DNA of 64,000 nt from Verrucomicrobiota bacterium (GCA_017305195.1 JAFKMU010000041.1:62001-126000), one strand, 5' to 3'; positions 19,101 through 27,633 are shown, counted from the stretch's first letter. The notes: a model not told the origin generated them from the letters alone. Program-made: numbers and translations.

Positions 19101-19511
19101 TTCACCGACCTGCTCTCCTGCGATCTCCTTGGCCAGTCCGCGCCGGGCGGGACCCATGAGGGCGGATTGCAGCCCGAGCAGAAGGAACGCACCGAGTGCA
19201 AACACCAGGGAATGGAAAGATGTGCCGATGAGCAGGAAGCCCATCACCGCGAGTTGAAACCACAGGCAGGCTGACATGACCTTGCGATTCGGGAAGCTGT
19301 CTGCCAGCCAGCCGCTCAGCGGGGCGAAAATCACGAAGGGCGCGACCAGCAGCAACGCCAGCGCGCTCACCACCCGGGCGGCTCCATCCGGCGGCAGGAG
19401 CATCTGCACCAGACCGATCAGCACGAGCTTGATCGCGTTGTCATTGAAGGCGACCTGCGCCTGGGCGGTGAGCAGGCCGCTCATCCCGGGTTTCTGAAAG
19501 AGTGATTTCAT
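16140..19511 (-). CDS. aas: LplT-like MFS / PlsC acyltransferase / acyl-ACP synthetase fusion (Aas type)
   Basis: The protein has 1123 residues in three modules. Residues 1-410 form an MFS transporter resembling LplT (FNDNAIKLVLIGL at the start), which flips lysophospholipids inward. Residues about 420-610 are a PlsC acyltransferase with the NHVSYVD motif (His445, Asp450) and FPEG (513-516). Residues about 630-1123 are an AMP-forming acyl-ACP synthetase with TSGTSGLPKG (771-780) and YGLTETSP. E. coli encodes LplT and Aas as two proteins; here they are one. The likely job is lysophosphatidylethanolamine salvage at the inner membrane. The coupled downstream hydrolase and the divergent LysR gene may belong to the same function. 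Confidence 0.92.
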   Translation of the reverse strand: MKSLFQKPGMSGLLTAQAQVAFNDNAIKLVLIGLVQMLLPPDGAARVVSALALLLVAPFVIFAPLSGWLADSFPNRKVMSACLWFQLAVMGFLLIGTSFHSLVFALGAFLLLGLQSALMGPARRGLAKEIAGEQVGEAVGWMEMTCVAAILIGSVAGGQLIDGFASHATPWISATISTVILAAGCLLALGIFRKVPARKPANPTPFRWSLLWSHGHLFKLLRRDRGIWQAALGDAVFYLAGGVLMLSLSQVGRELHPDGHGAARATGIMLAVLGLGIAVGSIAAARANRHSVNVGLAPIGALGLAIMLGVLAFTPTGLAFHLVLGALGVFGGLFLVPLGAYLVDRSPDADRGSILAASSMLSSIAGVVAVGVYSLTSGWLGLKPSSQFLVIGGGFLLVSFLCLHLARRDFLRLMTLLISRGHYRVITRHADRIPANGGVLLVCNHVSYVDTLILSIACKRPIRFMAYDAFFKTPLLGSILRLFGAVPISATKAKEAIRTASEHLTAGEVVCIFPEGQLTRTGCLMELKSGFELIARRAKAPVVVAHLDGLWGSIYTFAGGKYFFRRPESLRRRTVRVAFSQPLPAEEATAERVREILLEQGAESFLLRDQGTLGHRLATSLRRNFWQDVVIDPVGGKTMERGTLLVAAQALASTWKRTIREDRVGILLPPGVGGALANLGVIFAGKVPVNLNPTLSSAALSSCIEQAGITTTITAHPVQQRFPKLPWTCDVRYVEDCLRGLKWTDYARAAIRAIAGRVDRTATEEALLLFTSGTSGLPKGVALTHRNVLGNMAQAVDTGFLQPGDRILSGLPLFHSFGLTMGLIFPILARRSVVTAPSPLDADKLAQAAREGLPTVLLSTPTFLRGYIKRIPRDAFGTLRLVVTGAEKLPKETAAAFRERFGCEVMEGYGLTETSPVACLNMPAPARGVGADSIQIGNRFGSVGRLLPGLAARFLDPETELPIPGATAGVLALKGINVASGYLTSCEAGKFRDGWFITGDVARVDAEGFLFISGRLSRFSKIGGEMVSHLAIEEVLAAIIPARATGPALCVLGRPHAEKGEEIVLISTSPVERETVSATIRAAGLPNLWTPREVIVVPAIPLLGSGKLDLASCRELVKTGSLA

Positions 19512-19546
19512 GAGGCGATCATGCGCCCGGGATTTGAATTTACATA

Positions 19547-19582
19547 ATCGATAAACAATGAGGTAATATTGATTTTATCGAT
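19547..19582. promoter_or_regulatory. Inverted repeat in the aas/lysR divergent region
   Basis: ATCGATAA (19547-19554) and TTATCGAT (19575-19582) form a perfect eight-base inverted repeat across 20 bases. It fills the 73-base space between divergent starts and ends two bases before the LysR start codon. Position and symmetry fit a LysR-type autoregulatory site that would also control aas. No separate Shine-Dalgarno is visible for the LysR gene, so binding here could also block its translation start region. Confidence 0.45.
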
Positions 19583-19584
19583 AA

Positions 19585-20472
19585 ATGAATGTCCATCATC
19601 TGGAGCTCTTCTATTACGTGGCGCGGTACGAGGGGATCGTGGCAGCCTGCCGTCATATTCCGTACGGAATCCAGCAGCCCGCCGTGAGTGCGCAGGTGGC
19701 ATCGCTGGAAGCCGATCTCGGCGTGCGGCTGTTCGAGCGGCGTCCCTTCCGCCTCACGGTGGCGGGGAAGAGGTTATACGAGTTTGCTCGTCCTTTCTTT
19801 GGGCGGCTGGGCGAGGTGGCGGAGGAGGTGCGAGGGTTTCACTCGGACACGCTCCGGCTGGCGGGACTCACCGAGGTGATGCGCGGGCACGTGCCAGCCA
19901 TCCTGGCGGAACTGCGCCGGGATTTTCCCAATCTGAAAGTGAGCTTGCAGGAGATCGACCAGCGCGGAGCCGAGCGCCTCATCGAGGAGGACGAGGCGGA
20001 TGTCGCGATTACCGTGCTGGAATCCAAATTGCCCCAGGGTTTCCGCTCCGCCGTTCTCGCCGAGTTGCCGCTTTGTCTGCTGGTTTCGCCTCAGACACGG
20101 TTTCACAAAGCCGCCGATTTGCTCAGGGCGGGCGCTGCCGGGGAGATCGGGCTGGTCAGCCTGCCTCCGCATGAACTCCTCCCGCGTCTGTTCCAGAAGG
20201 AACTGGCCCGCCGCGGCCTGGTGTGGCGGACTGCGATGGAGACGAGTTCCCAGGACCTCGTAACGATCTATGTGCGCAGCGCTCTCGGGGCCGGGCTGGC
20301 GGTGCAGACACCGGAGCTCATGGCGGCGAACGATATTCGCGTCATTCCGTTGGCGGGATTCCCCTCACTGGCCATCGGCGCGTTTTGGCGTGGATCGCTC
20401 ACTCCGGTGGCCGAGAGTTTCCTCGACCGGATCAAGGCCCGCTCCCAGAGCTACACGAAGACGACGCTTTAG
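19585..20472 (+). CDS. LysR-family transcriptional regulator
   Basis: The 295-residue protein has the LysR helix-turn-helix at residues about 5-65 (HHLELFYYVARYEGI, QQPAVSAQVASLEADLG, LFERRPFRLTVAGK) and a substrate-binding-like effector domain after residue 90. The N-terminus with YGIQQPAVS resembles the NhaR-like subgroup more than CysB. It is divergent from aas with a palindrome between them, so aas and the coupled hydrolase are its likely targets. Its stop overlaps the convergent RND transporter stop by four bases. Confidence 0.9.
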   Translation: MNVHHLELFYYVARYEGIVAACRHIPYGIQQPAVSAQVASLEADLGVRLFERRPFRLTVAGKRLYEFARPFFGRLGEVAEEVRGFHSDTLRLAGLTEVMRGHVPAILAELRRDFPNLKVSLQEIDQRGAERLIEEDEADVAITVLESKLPQGFRSAVLAELPLCLLVSPQTRFHKAADLLRAGAAGEIGLVSLPPHELLPRLFQKELARRGLVWRTAMETSSQDLVTIYVRSALGAGLAVQTPELMAANDIRVIPLAGFPSLAIGAFWRGSLTPVAESFLDRIKARSQSYTKTTL

Positions 20473-23400
20473 TGAGCTCCGGCGAGCTGCCCGGGTTTGG
20501 GCGTCGGAGGATTTTTCGGCCGCCTCTTTCCGAACCACCCCTGCACCCGCTCGAGATACAGATAGATGATCGGCGTGATGTAGAGCGTCACGACCTGCGA
20601 CAGGATCAAGCCCCCGACCACCGATAACCCCAAGGGCTGCCGCACGTCGCCGCCAGCGCCGAGCCCGAGCGCGATGGGCAGCGTGCCCATCATGGCCGCC
20701 ATGGTCGTCATCATGATCGGGCGGAACCGTACGATGCACGCCTCAAAGATCGCCCGCTCCGGCGGCATCTTGTCCGTACGCTGAGCCTCCAGGGCGAAGT
20801 CGATCATCATGATGGCATTCTTCTTCACGATGCCGATGAGCATCAGCAATCCGACGAAGCCATAGACATTCAGCTCCATGCCAAAAAGCAGCAGCGTCAG
20901 CAGCGCCCCGAACCCGGCGGAGGGCAGGCCAGAAAGGATCGTCAGCGGATGAACGAAACTCTCATAGAGGATGCCGAGAATGATGTAGATCACGATGATC
21001 GCCATGATCAGGAGCATCCCGAGGTTGCCGAGGGAGGACTGGAAGGCCTGAGCCGTTCCCTGGAACTGAGTGCCGATCCGCTCATCGAGTTCCGTCTTGG
21101 CGAGTTGCTGGATGCGCGGCACGACGTTGCTGAGCGAGTAGCCCTTGGCAAGGTCAAACGAGATCGTCACTGCGGGCAACTGGCCGAGATGCTGGACCGT
21201 CAGGGGGCCGACCTGGGTCTTGAATTTTGCGACAGCCGAGAGGGCGACCAACTGGCCCTGGCCCGATCGCACGTAGAGGCGCGAAAGATCCTCCGCTTCG
21301 CGCTTGAAGTCATCTTTGGCCTCGATGATGACGCGGTACTGATTATTGGGCGTGTAGATCGTGGAGATCTGTCGCGCGCCGAATGCTGCGCCGAGAGCAC
21401 GCTCGATCTGGGCCGCGCTCACGCCCAGGGTCGAGGCCTTGTCGCGGTTGATATCCACCAGCACCTGCGGGTTGGTGATCTGCAGATCGGTCGTCACATC
21501 GACGATGCCCGGGATGTCCCGCATCAGGCCCTCCATCTTTTCCGACGCGCTGTAAAGCTGCTTCAGATCGGGACCGAAGAGGGTAAACTGATACAGGCTC
21601 TTGGTCTGCATGCCGCCGATGCGGATCGTCGGCGGATTTTGCGGGAAGACCTTCAGGCCCGGGATTCCCGCCAGGTCCCGTCGCATCTGGCGCACCACCG
21701 TGTCGACCGGCGGCCTTTCGCTGCGGGGTTTCAATGTGACAAACAGGCGGCCATTGTTTCCAGCCGAGGACGAGCCTCCGCCGATGCGGGACATGAAGCC
21801 CTCCACGGCGGGATTCTTTGCCACGATCGCCGCCGCTTCCTGCTGCATCTCGACGAGCTTTTCGAAGGCGACACCTTGCTCGGCTTCCGTCGTGATCATG
21901 ATGCGGCTGGAGTCCTCGTTGGGCAGGAAGCCCTTGGGGACGATAAGGAAAAGCCATACGGTGCCGGCGGCCATGGCGAGCGCCATGAGGGAGACGATCA
22001 GATGATGTTTGAGAGCGATTCCCAAGGTGCGGCGATAAGTGTCCTGGAGCTTCGCAAAGGCGGCCTCCGAGAAGCGGAAGATGGGGTTCCTGCTCTCGCT
22101 GTGCGCCTGCTTCAGGAAACGGCTGCAAAGCATCGGGGTGAGTGACAACGAGACCACGCCGGAAATGAGGATGGCGACGGCGATGGTGACGGCAAACTCA
22201 TTGAGCAGTCGCCCCAGGATGCCTCCCATGAAGAGCACCGGAATGAACACCGCCGCCAGCGAAAGCGTCATGGAGAGAATGGTGAAGCCGATCTCCCGAC
22301 CGCCCTTGAGCGCAGCCTCCATCGGTGTCATCCCCTTTTCCAGGTGGCGCACGATGTTCTCCAGCACGACGATGGCGTCGTCCACCACGAAGCCCACGGC
22401 AAGGATCAGCGCCATCAGTGAGAAGTTGTTCACGCTGAAGCCGAGAAGATAAATGATGCCAAACGTGCCGATGATCGAGAGCGGGATGGCGGCGCTCGGG
22501 ATGAGAGTGGCCCGCAGATTGCGCAGGAAGATGAAAATCACCAGGACCACCAGGATGACGGCCAGCACGAGGGTGAACTCCACATCGTGCAGCGACTCGC
22601 GGATCGAGGTCGAGCGGTCATAGAGGATGTCGAGGTGCATGCCTCCTGGCAGTTGGGCCTTGTAGGTTGGGAGGATATCGAGGATGCGGTCTATGACCGC
22701 GACGGTATTGGCTCCCGGCTGGCGCTGGATGGCGAGCACTACGCCGCGTTTGTCGTTGTACCATCCGAAGTTTTTGTCGTTCTCGACGTCATCGAGCACC
22801 GTCGCGATCTGCTTGAGCCTTACCGGGTATCCATCGCGGGAGGTGACGATGAGTTCACGGAATTGCGCTGCGTTGGTGAGTTGCGCGTTTGTCTCGATCG
22901 TGCGGGACTTTGATCCGGTGTCGAGTGCGCCTGTGGCCTCCTTGGAGTTCGACTCCTGGATGGCGCTCTCAACCTCGTCGATGCCGATCCCGCGGGCGGC
23001 CAGCTCGCGGGGGTCGACCTTCACGCGCACGGCGTATTTTTGCGAACCGTACAGATCCACCTGGGCGACTCCCAGCACGGTCGAGAGGCGCTGGGCGATG
23101 AGCGTGTCGGCGTATTCGTCGACCTTGCTGTAGGACAGGGAGTCGGAGTACGCCGCGAGGAGGAGGATTGGCTGCTCCGCCGGGTTCACCTTGCGAAACG
23201 ACGGCGGCGTCGGCATGTCGGTGGGCAGGCTGCCCTGGGCCTGCGAGATGGCCGATTGCACGTCCTGCGCTGCCGCGTCGATATTGCGGGAGAGGTCAAA
23301 CTGGATGGTGACCGTGGTCGTGCCCTGGGCACTGCTCGAGGTCATCGAGTCGATGCCGGCGATGGTGGAGAACTCCTTTTCCAATGGCAGCGCCACCGCC

Positions 23401-23582
23401 GAGGCCATGGTTTCCGGACTGGCTCCCGGCAGGTTCGCCGTGACGCTGATCGTCGGAAAGTCGACGCTCGGCAAATCGCTCACCGGCATTTGGAGATAAG
23501 CCAGCGTGCCAAAGCCGAGGATGCTCGCCATCACGAGCGTCGTCATGATGGGGCGTCGTACGAAGGGATCGGTAATGCTCAT
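20469..23582 (-). CDS. RND multidrug efflux transporter, MdtB/MdtC-like inner-membrane component
   Basis: The 1037-residue length is typical of HAE1 family transporters. Twelve transmembrane helices and two large periplasmic loops are evident; MSITDPFVRRPIMTTLVM and QMPVSDLPSVDFPTI are standard near the N-terminus. The proton-relay pair Asp401-Asp402 is in VGFVVDDAIVVLENI. QPILLLAAYSDSLS and the absence of the AcrB-type leader resemble the MdtBC/MuxBC branch. It works with the membrane fusion protein encoded three bases upstream; an outer-membrane TolC partner is not in the window. Expression is probably set by the upstream TetR. Confidence 0.95.
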   Translation of the reverse strand: MSITDPFVRRPIMTTLVMASILGFGTLAYLQMPVSDLPSVDFPTISVTANLPGASPETMASAVALPLEKEFSTIAGIDSMTSSSAQGTTTVTIQFDLSRNIDAAAQDVQSAISQAQGSLPTDMPTPPSFRKVNPAEQPILLLAAYSDSLSYSKVDEYADTLIAQRLSTVLGVAQVDLYGSQKYAVRVKVDPRELAARGIGIDEVESAIQESNSKEATGALDTGSKSRTIETNAQLTNAAQFRELIVTSRDGYPVRLKQIATVLDDVENDKNFGWYNDKRGVVLAIQRQPGANTVAVIDRILDILPTYKAQLPGGMHLDILYDRSTSIRESLHDVEFTLVLAVILVVLVIFIFLRNLRATLIPSAAIPLSIIGTFGIIYLLGFSVNNFSLMALILAVGFVVDDAIVVLENIVRHLEKGMTPMEAALKGGREIGFTILSMTLSLAAVFIPVLFMGGILGRLLNEFAVTIAVAILISGVVSLSLTPMLCSRFLKQAHSESRNPIFRFSEAAFAKLQDTYRRTLGIALKHHLIVSLMALAMAAGTVWLFLIVPKGFLPNEDSSRIMITTEAEQGVAFEKLVEMQQEAAAIVAKNPAVEGFMSRIGGGSSSAGNNGRLFVTLKPRSERPPVDTVVRQMRRDLAGIPGLKVFPQNPPTIRIGGMQTKSLYQFTLFGPDLKQLYSASEKMEGLMRDIPGIVDVTTDLQITNPQVLVDINRDKASTLGVSAAQIERALGAAFGARQISTIYTPNNQYRVIIEAKDDFKREAEDLSRLYVRSGQGQLVALSAVAKFKTQVGPLTVQHLGQLPAVTISFDLAKGYSLSNVVPRIQQLAKTELDERIGTQFQGTAQAFQSSLGNLGMLLIMAIIVIYIILGILYESFVHPLTILSGLPSAGFGALLTLLLFGMELNVYGFVGLLMLIGIVKKNAIMMIDFALEAQRTDKMPPERAIFEACIVRFRPIMMTTMAAMMGTLPIALGLGAGGDVRQPLGLSVVGGLILSQVVTLYITPIIYLYLERVQGWFGKRRPKNPPTPKPGQLAGAH

Positions 23583-23585
23583 CGG

Positions 23586-24716
23586 CTACTCCGGGGTTTT
23601 ATCGATGGTAGGCACATCCTCGGCCTTTTGCTGTTTCTTGATCTCGACCTTCGCTCCGGGGTTGAGACGGAGCTGTCCGACAGTCACTACGCGCTCGCCG
23701 GGTTCAAGTCCCTTTCGGATGATGGAAAGATTTCCGACCGTGCGCTCCACCTTCACCTTTCTCAGGGCGACCGTATCGCCCATCACGACGAAGACCTGCG
23801 AGCCCTGCTGGCCCTCCATCACTGCGGTGGAGGGAACGACGAGCGCCTCGGGCTGAATGGCCAGTTCCAGCGTGACGTCGACGAACTGCCCTGGCCACAG
23901 AGTTTCGTTTTCGTTGGGGAATGTCGCCTTAAATGCCACCATGCCCGTGGCACGATCGACGGCGTTGTCGATGAAATCGAGTGATCCCGTGCCCAGCAGC
24001 TTGCCATTGTCCGGATCGTAGGCCGAGACGACGGGCTTGTTCCTGGTCATCCACTCCCGTACCTCGGCCAGGGTATTTTCCGGCAGCGAGAAAGTGACAT
24101 AGATCGGTTGCATCTGATTGATGACCGCGAGGGTATCGGTGTTGGCTTGGATGATATTGCCCGGCTTCAGCAGTGCGGCGCCGGCGCGACCGCTGATGGG
24201 GGCCGTGATCTCGGTCCAGTCGAGGGATAGCTGCGCTTCATTGATGTCAGCCTGTCGGGCGGCCAGTTCAGCCTTCAGCGATTTGGCATTGGAGAGAAAT
24301 TGCGACGTCTGTTCCTTCGACGCGACGCCGCGCTGGATGAGCGTGGTGTAGCGCTGTGCCTGTTCGGTGGCATTGGACGCTGTGGCCTCGGCAATCTCCA
24401 GGTTGGCTCTGGCCCGATCGAGCGCAGCCTGGAAGGCGCGGGGATCGATGCTGAAAAGCGGCTCTCCCGCCCTTACCTGCGCTCCATCGGCGAAATGCAC
24501 CTTCAGGATTTCCCCGGTGACCTTGGACTTGAGCTGCACGCTGGCGATGGGTTCCACGATGCCGATGGCTTTCATCTCGACCGGCATGCCTCGGAGGGCA
24601 GCCGCCGAGACTTCGACCGGGATCGCCGGATTGACCGGGGTACTGGAGCCAGCGGGTTTTCCGCAGGCGGCCAAACCGGCCCACAGGGCGAGGAGGATGG
24701 GGATACGAATCTTCAT
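23586..24716 (-). CDS. RND efflux periplasmic adaptor (membrane fusion protein), lipoprotein
   Basis: The start at 24716 gives a lipoprotein signal MKIRIPILLALWAGLAACG with lipidated Cys18; the ATG overlaps the stop of the TetR gene (ATGA). The body has the biotinyl-lipoyl-like halves (ASVQLKSKVTGEILKVHFAD and the mirrored SLDWTEITAPISGRAG), a helical hairpin between them, and a beta-barrel after residue 190. It links the RND pump to an outer-membrane channel. The gene ends three bases before the transporter start, so tetR, this gene and the pump form one operon. Confidence 0.93.
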   Translation of the reverse strand: MKIRIPILLALWAGLAACGKPAGSSTPVNPAIPVEVSAAALRGMPVEMKAIGIVEPIASVQLKSKVTGEILKVHFADGAQVRAGEPLFSIDPRAFQAALDRARANLEIAEATASNATEQAQRYTTLIQRGVASKEQTSQFLSNAKSLKAELAARQADINEAQLSLDWTEITAPISGRAGAALLKPGNIIQANTDTLAVINQMQPIYVTFSLPENTLAEVREWMTRNKPVVSAYDPDNGKLLGTGSLDFIDNAVDRATGMVAFKATFPNENETLWPGQFVDVTLELAIQPEALVVPSTAVMEGQQGSQVFVVMGDTVALRKVKVERTVGNLSIIRKGLEPGERVVTVGQLRLNPGAKVEIKKQQKAEDVPTIDKTPE

Positions 24717-25363
24717 TGAGGGAGAGAGGCGGCGCCATGCAGGAAGCAATCGGCGGCAAAATCAGCGGAGTCGATCAGGCGGGAGTCCGTATTTTCACGG
24801 ATGAACTGGCGGGTCATTTGCAGCGTGATCCCAAGATACGCAACTGCGAGCAGTCGCGGACTCCCCGGTTTGAGTTCCCCGCGGGATTGTCCCCGGAGGA
24901 TGCAATCCTCGATCACCGTGAGATTATGGCGCTTCAACTCCTCCATCTCCTCCCAATGCTCCTTGTGAAGTGGCGATTGCTGGACCTGATGCTGATGGAG
25001 GAAAATCTCGAAAAATGTGCGGTTCGCGTCATGAAAGGCAAACTGCGCGTGAATGCCCCGCCGCAGGCACTCCTCCGCATGTTCTGACGAGGTGAGCGCG
25101 GCTTCAAATCCACTCACCATTTGCTTCATTCTCTCCAGCAGCACGCAGCCGTAGAGATCGGACTTGTCGCGGAAATACAGGTAGATCGTGCCGACCGCGA
25201 TCTCGGCCCGCCGCGCGATCATGGTCAGCGAGGCTTCGTGATACCCGCTTTCGCTGAAAACCTCCTCCGCGGCGTTGACAATCCAACGCCGCTGCTCGTC
25301 CCTCGCCTTCTGGCGGATAGTCGAGACACGACGGGTGGAAGGTGATGGTGAATCTGTATTCAC
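24713..25363 (-). CDS. TetR-family repressor of the RND efflux operon
   Basis: The frame is open from a GTG at 25444; I place the start at the GTG at 25363 (VNTDSPSPSTRR) because the longer leader runs through operator-like palindromes and has no family resemblance. The helix-turn-helix reads ASLTMIARRAEIAVGTIYLYFRDK, cited here by its ends ASLTMIARR and TIYLYFRDK, typical of TetR proteins. The C-terminal helical domain would bind the inducer. It is first in the tetR-MFP-RND operon and overlaps the MFP start by four bases, a standard arrangement for local repression relieved by a pump substrate. The start choice is uncertain. Confidence 0.87.
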   Translation of the reverse strand: MNTDSPSPSTRRVSTIRQKARDEQRRWIVNAAEEVFSESGYHEASLTMIARRAEIAVGTIYLYFRDKSDLYGCVLLERMKQMVSGFEAALTSSEHAEECLRRGIHAQFAFHDANRTFFEIFLHQHQVQQSPLHKEHWEEMEELKRHNLTVIEDCILRGQSRGELKPGSPRLLAVAYLGITLQMTRQFIRENTDSRLIDSADFAADCFLHGAASLPQ

Positions 25364-25382
25364 AAGACTGAACGCAAATTCA
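25349..25382. promoter_or_regulatory. Tandem candidate TetR operators
   Basis: Two 14-base palindromes, TGAATCTGTATTCA (25349-25362) and TGAACGCAAATTCA (25369-25382), share TGAA-N5-ATTCA and are spaced 20 bases start to start, about two helical turns. They lie at the head of the tetR-MFP-RND operon. This is a good fit to a cooperative TetR-family site. Confidence 0.55.
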
Positions 25383-25448
25383 TTTTTGTGTTTTGTCAAA
25401 GGAAGGAGTTGTAAAAAGTGTATCGGGTCCTGTCTCAAGCCCACGTGC

Positions 25449-25454
25449 TATAAT
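25449..25454 (+). promoter_or_regulatory. Possible -10 element for the GH28 gene
   Basis: A perfect TATAAT lies about 60 bases upstream of the preferred GH28 start. No good -35 hexamer sits 16-18 bases before it, so activity may need an activator. Confidence 0.3.
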
Positions 25455-25515
25455 TAGAGTGTGATGCGCTTGGCGCGACGCTCGTCGAGGCTTCAAGATG
25501 GGGAGAACCACCTCC

Positions 25516-26871
25516 ATGAAGATTTTCCCGATTATCGACTTTGGCGCGGTGCCCGACGGAACGACCATCAATACACCGGCTATTCAGGCTGCGGCGAATG
25601 CCTGCCGTGATGCCGGAGGCGGCGTGGTGCTTGTGCCACCGGGAACGTTTCTGACCGGCACCTTTGAGCTCTTCAGTCACACGACGCTGCAGGTGGAGGC
25701 CGGAGCGCGTCTCCTGGCCAGCGCGGACCTGAACGACCATCTGGTCGGGGAATGCAGTGTGGGGCTGCTTTACGCGCAGGATGCCGAAGGGATCACTCTC
25801 ACCGGAGAGGGCATCCTCGATGGCAACGGGGCAGCGCACTTCCATGAGGGGGAATTGCATGGCGGGAACGACGACTACTCGGCGCTCGATACCTGGCAGC
25901 GGCGCAATACGTTGCCCCATGGAACGAACGACGCCATCCATGGCCCGTTCCGACCGAAGGCGCGCCCGGGCAATATGATCGTCCTGGCCCGGTGCCGAGA
26001 CGTGCGGATGGAGAAGCTCACCATCACCGGAGCCTCGTACTGGACGATTCACTGCGCCGACTCCGAGAACCTCGTTTTTGAGGGACTGAACATCGCCAAT
26101 GACCTGCGCCATCCGAACAACGACGGCATCCACCTGACCACCTGTCGCCATGCAGCGATCCGCCATTGCCGGATCGTGAGCGGCGATGACTGCGTGGCCA
26201 TCACCGGGTTCCGGAATCATGGCGGGGAGCGTGAGATCGGCTTCGGCTTGAGCGGGATCGAGGGGGTGGGCGAGGATATCGAGGTTTCCGACTGCATCTT
26301 GACCAGCCGTTCGTCTGCCATCCGTATCGGCTACGGCGAGAATCCCGTGAGAAACATCCGTCTCAAGCGGCTCGACATCCGGGAGTCAAATCGCGGCATC
26401 GGCATCTACGCCCGGCAGGCCGCCGTGGAGGAGGTCTCCGTGGAGGATTGCACCATCCAGACGCGGCTCTTTCATGGGAACTGGTGGGGGCGGGGTGAGC
26501 CGATACACGTTTCCGCCGTGCGCTTCGGCCACGACCTGCCGCTTTTCCACATTCGCAACCTGACCTTCCGCGACATCCGGGCCGAGGGGGAAAACGGCAT
26601 GCTTTTCTTTGCCGAGGAGCCCGGGGCCATCGAGTACGTGCGGCTCATCCGGGTCAGCAATACCCTGCACCGGGGAGCCCTGCATGAGCAGTGGGGAGGA
26701 AACGTCGAGTTACGCCCCGTGGCCAATCCCGACTGGTCGATCATGGCTGGCGGGAACGCGCCTTTATGGGCTGTCGGAGTGAAAGACCTTCATTGCGAGG
26801 ATTGCACCTGGCAGGCCGATGAGGACGCCGCGTTTTTGGCGGAGCCTTTTCACGCCGAGCGCGTCGGGTAG
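25516..26871 (+). CDS. GH28 glycosidase (polygalacturonase/rhamnogalacturonan hydrolase family)
   Basis: I prefer the ATG at 25516 (MKIFPIIDFGAVPDG) because GGGGAG at 25500-25505 is a proper Shine-Dalgarno for it; an in-frame ATG exists at 25498. The 451-residue protein is a right-handed beta-helix. It begins with the usual DFGAVPDG strand and has the catalytic region NNDGIHL (Asp203) and SGDDCVAI (Asp224, Asp225). No signal peptide is visible, suggesting cytoplasmic action on imported pectin oligomers. It stands alone, with a convergent methyltransferase gene nine bases beyond its end. Confidence 0.9.
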   Translation: MKIFPIIDFGAVPDGTTINTPAIQAAANACRDAGGGVVLVPPGTFLTGTFELFSHTTLQVEAGARLLASADLNDHLVGECSVGLLYAQDAEGITLTGEGILDGNGAAHFHEGELHGGNDDYSALDTWQRRNTLPHGTNDAIHGPFRPKARPGNMIVLARCRDVRMEKLTITGASYWTIHCADSENLVFEGLNIANDLRHPNNDGIHLTTCRHAAIRHCRIVSGDDCVAITGFRNHGGEREIGFGLSGIEGVGEDIEVSDCILTSRSSAIRIGYGENPVRNIRLKRLDIRESNRGIGIYARQAAVEEVSVEDCTIQTRLFHGNWWGRGEPIHVSAVRFGHDLPLFHIRNLTFRDIRAEGENGMLFFAEEPGAIEYVRLIRVSNTLHRGALHEQWGGNVELRPVANPDWSIMAGGNAPLWAVGVKDLHCEDCTWQADEDAAFLAEPFHAERVG

Positions 26872-26880
26872 CGCGGAAGC

Positions 26881-27633
26881 TCAAGCCGCCTCGGCGTGAA
26901 AAATCGCTCCGCCGAGGGCTCCCTCGCGGATGAGATGGAGCAGATTGGCATAGAAACCTCGCGCATAGGCGATGGTCGCCTCATCCGCCACCGAGGCCAG
27001 CGCCGCCTCCCGCGTGGTAAAGCGGGATACGAGATCGGCGTACCACCGCTCGTATTCGCGGTTGAGGGAGTGCGTTGTGACGAGGTGCCATCCTGCCACC
27101 TGAAGCGTGGCGGACATCTTGGCAGGAACCGGCGGATTCCACAGGCCAAACTCCGGGTGAAGCGAGGCGATGGCCTTCGCATAGCCGCTCGTCCCGGTAT
27201 AATCAAAGATCATGAGCCGCGCGCCCGGGGCGGCGACCGTGCGCAGGGCTTTCAGTGCGGCCGCCTGATCGGGAATCGCATAGAGCACATTGAACATCGT
27301 GATGCCGTCGAACGGCCCATCTGGCAGGCTTTGCGCATCCGTCAGATCGGCGGTGGCAAAGGCGATATCCGGGTAGGCTTCGCGGGCATGGGCGACGGAG
27401 GAGGCGTCGCGGTCCACCCCGGTGACAAGACCCCATCCGTTTGTCTGGAGGAAATGAGCCGTCCCTCCGCGTCCGCAACCTGCATCGAGAATCCTCCGGC
27501 GGGGACTCTTCGGCCAGTCCGCCAGGGCGAGTTCGATAGCTGTTTCTTCTCCAGCGTGGGCGTAGTCAGCGCCACGCAAAGCGGCCAGCAGGAGCTTGCC
27601 TTCCGGCGTATTCATTCGATGTTCCCCCGACAT
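26881..27633 (-). CDS. Class I SAM-dependent methyltransferase
   Basis: The 250-residue protein has the SAM-binding glycine motif RRILDAGCGRGGTAHFL (near residue 47), acidic motif II VTGVDRDAS and FDGITMFNVLYAI. These define a type 11/25 small-molecule methyltransferase. An alternative ATG (MNTPEGK) is at 27615. The substrate is unknown. The gene ends nine bases from the convergent GH28 stop. Its start region faces the dnaK promoter region. Confidence 0.85.
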   Translation of the reverse strand: MSGEHRMNTPEGKLLLAALRGADYAHAGEETAIELALADWPKSPRRRILDAGCGRGGTAHFLQTNGWGLVTGVDRDASSVAHAREAYPDIAFATADLTDAQSLPDGPFDGITMFNVLYAIPDQAAALKALRTVAAPGARLMIFDYTGTSGYAKAIASLHPEFGLWNPPVPAKMSATLQVAGWHLVTTHSLNREYERWYADLVSRFTTREAALASVADEATIAYARGFYANLLHLIREGALGGAIFHAEAA

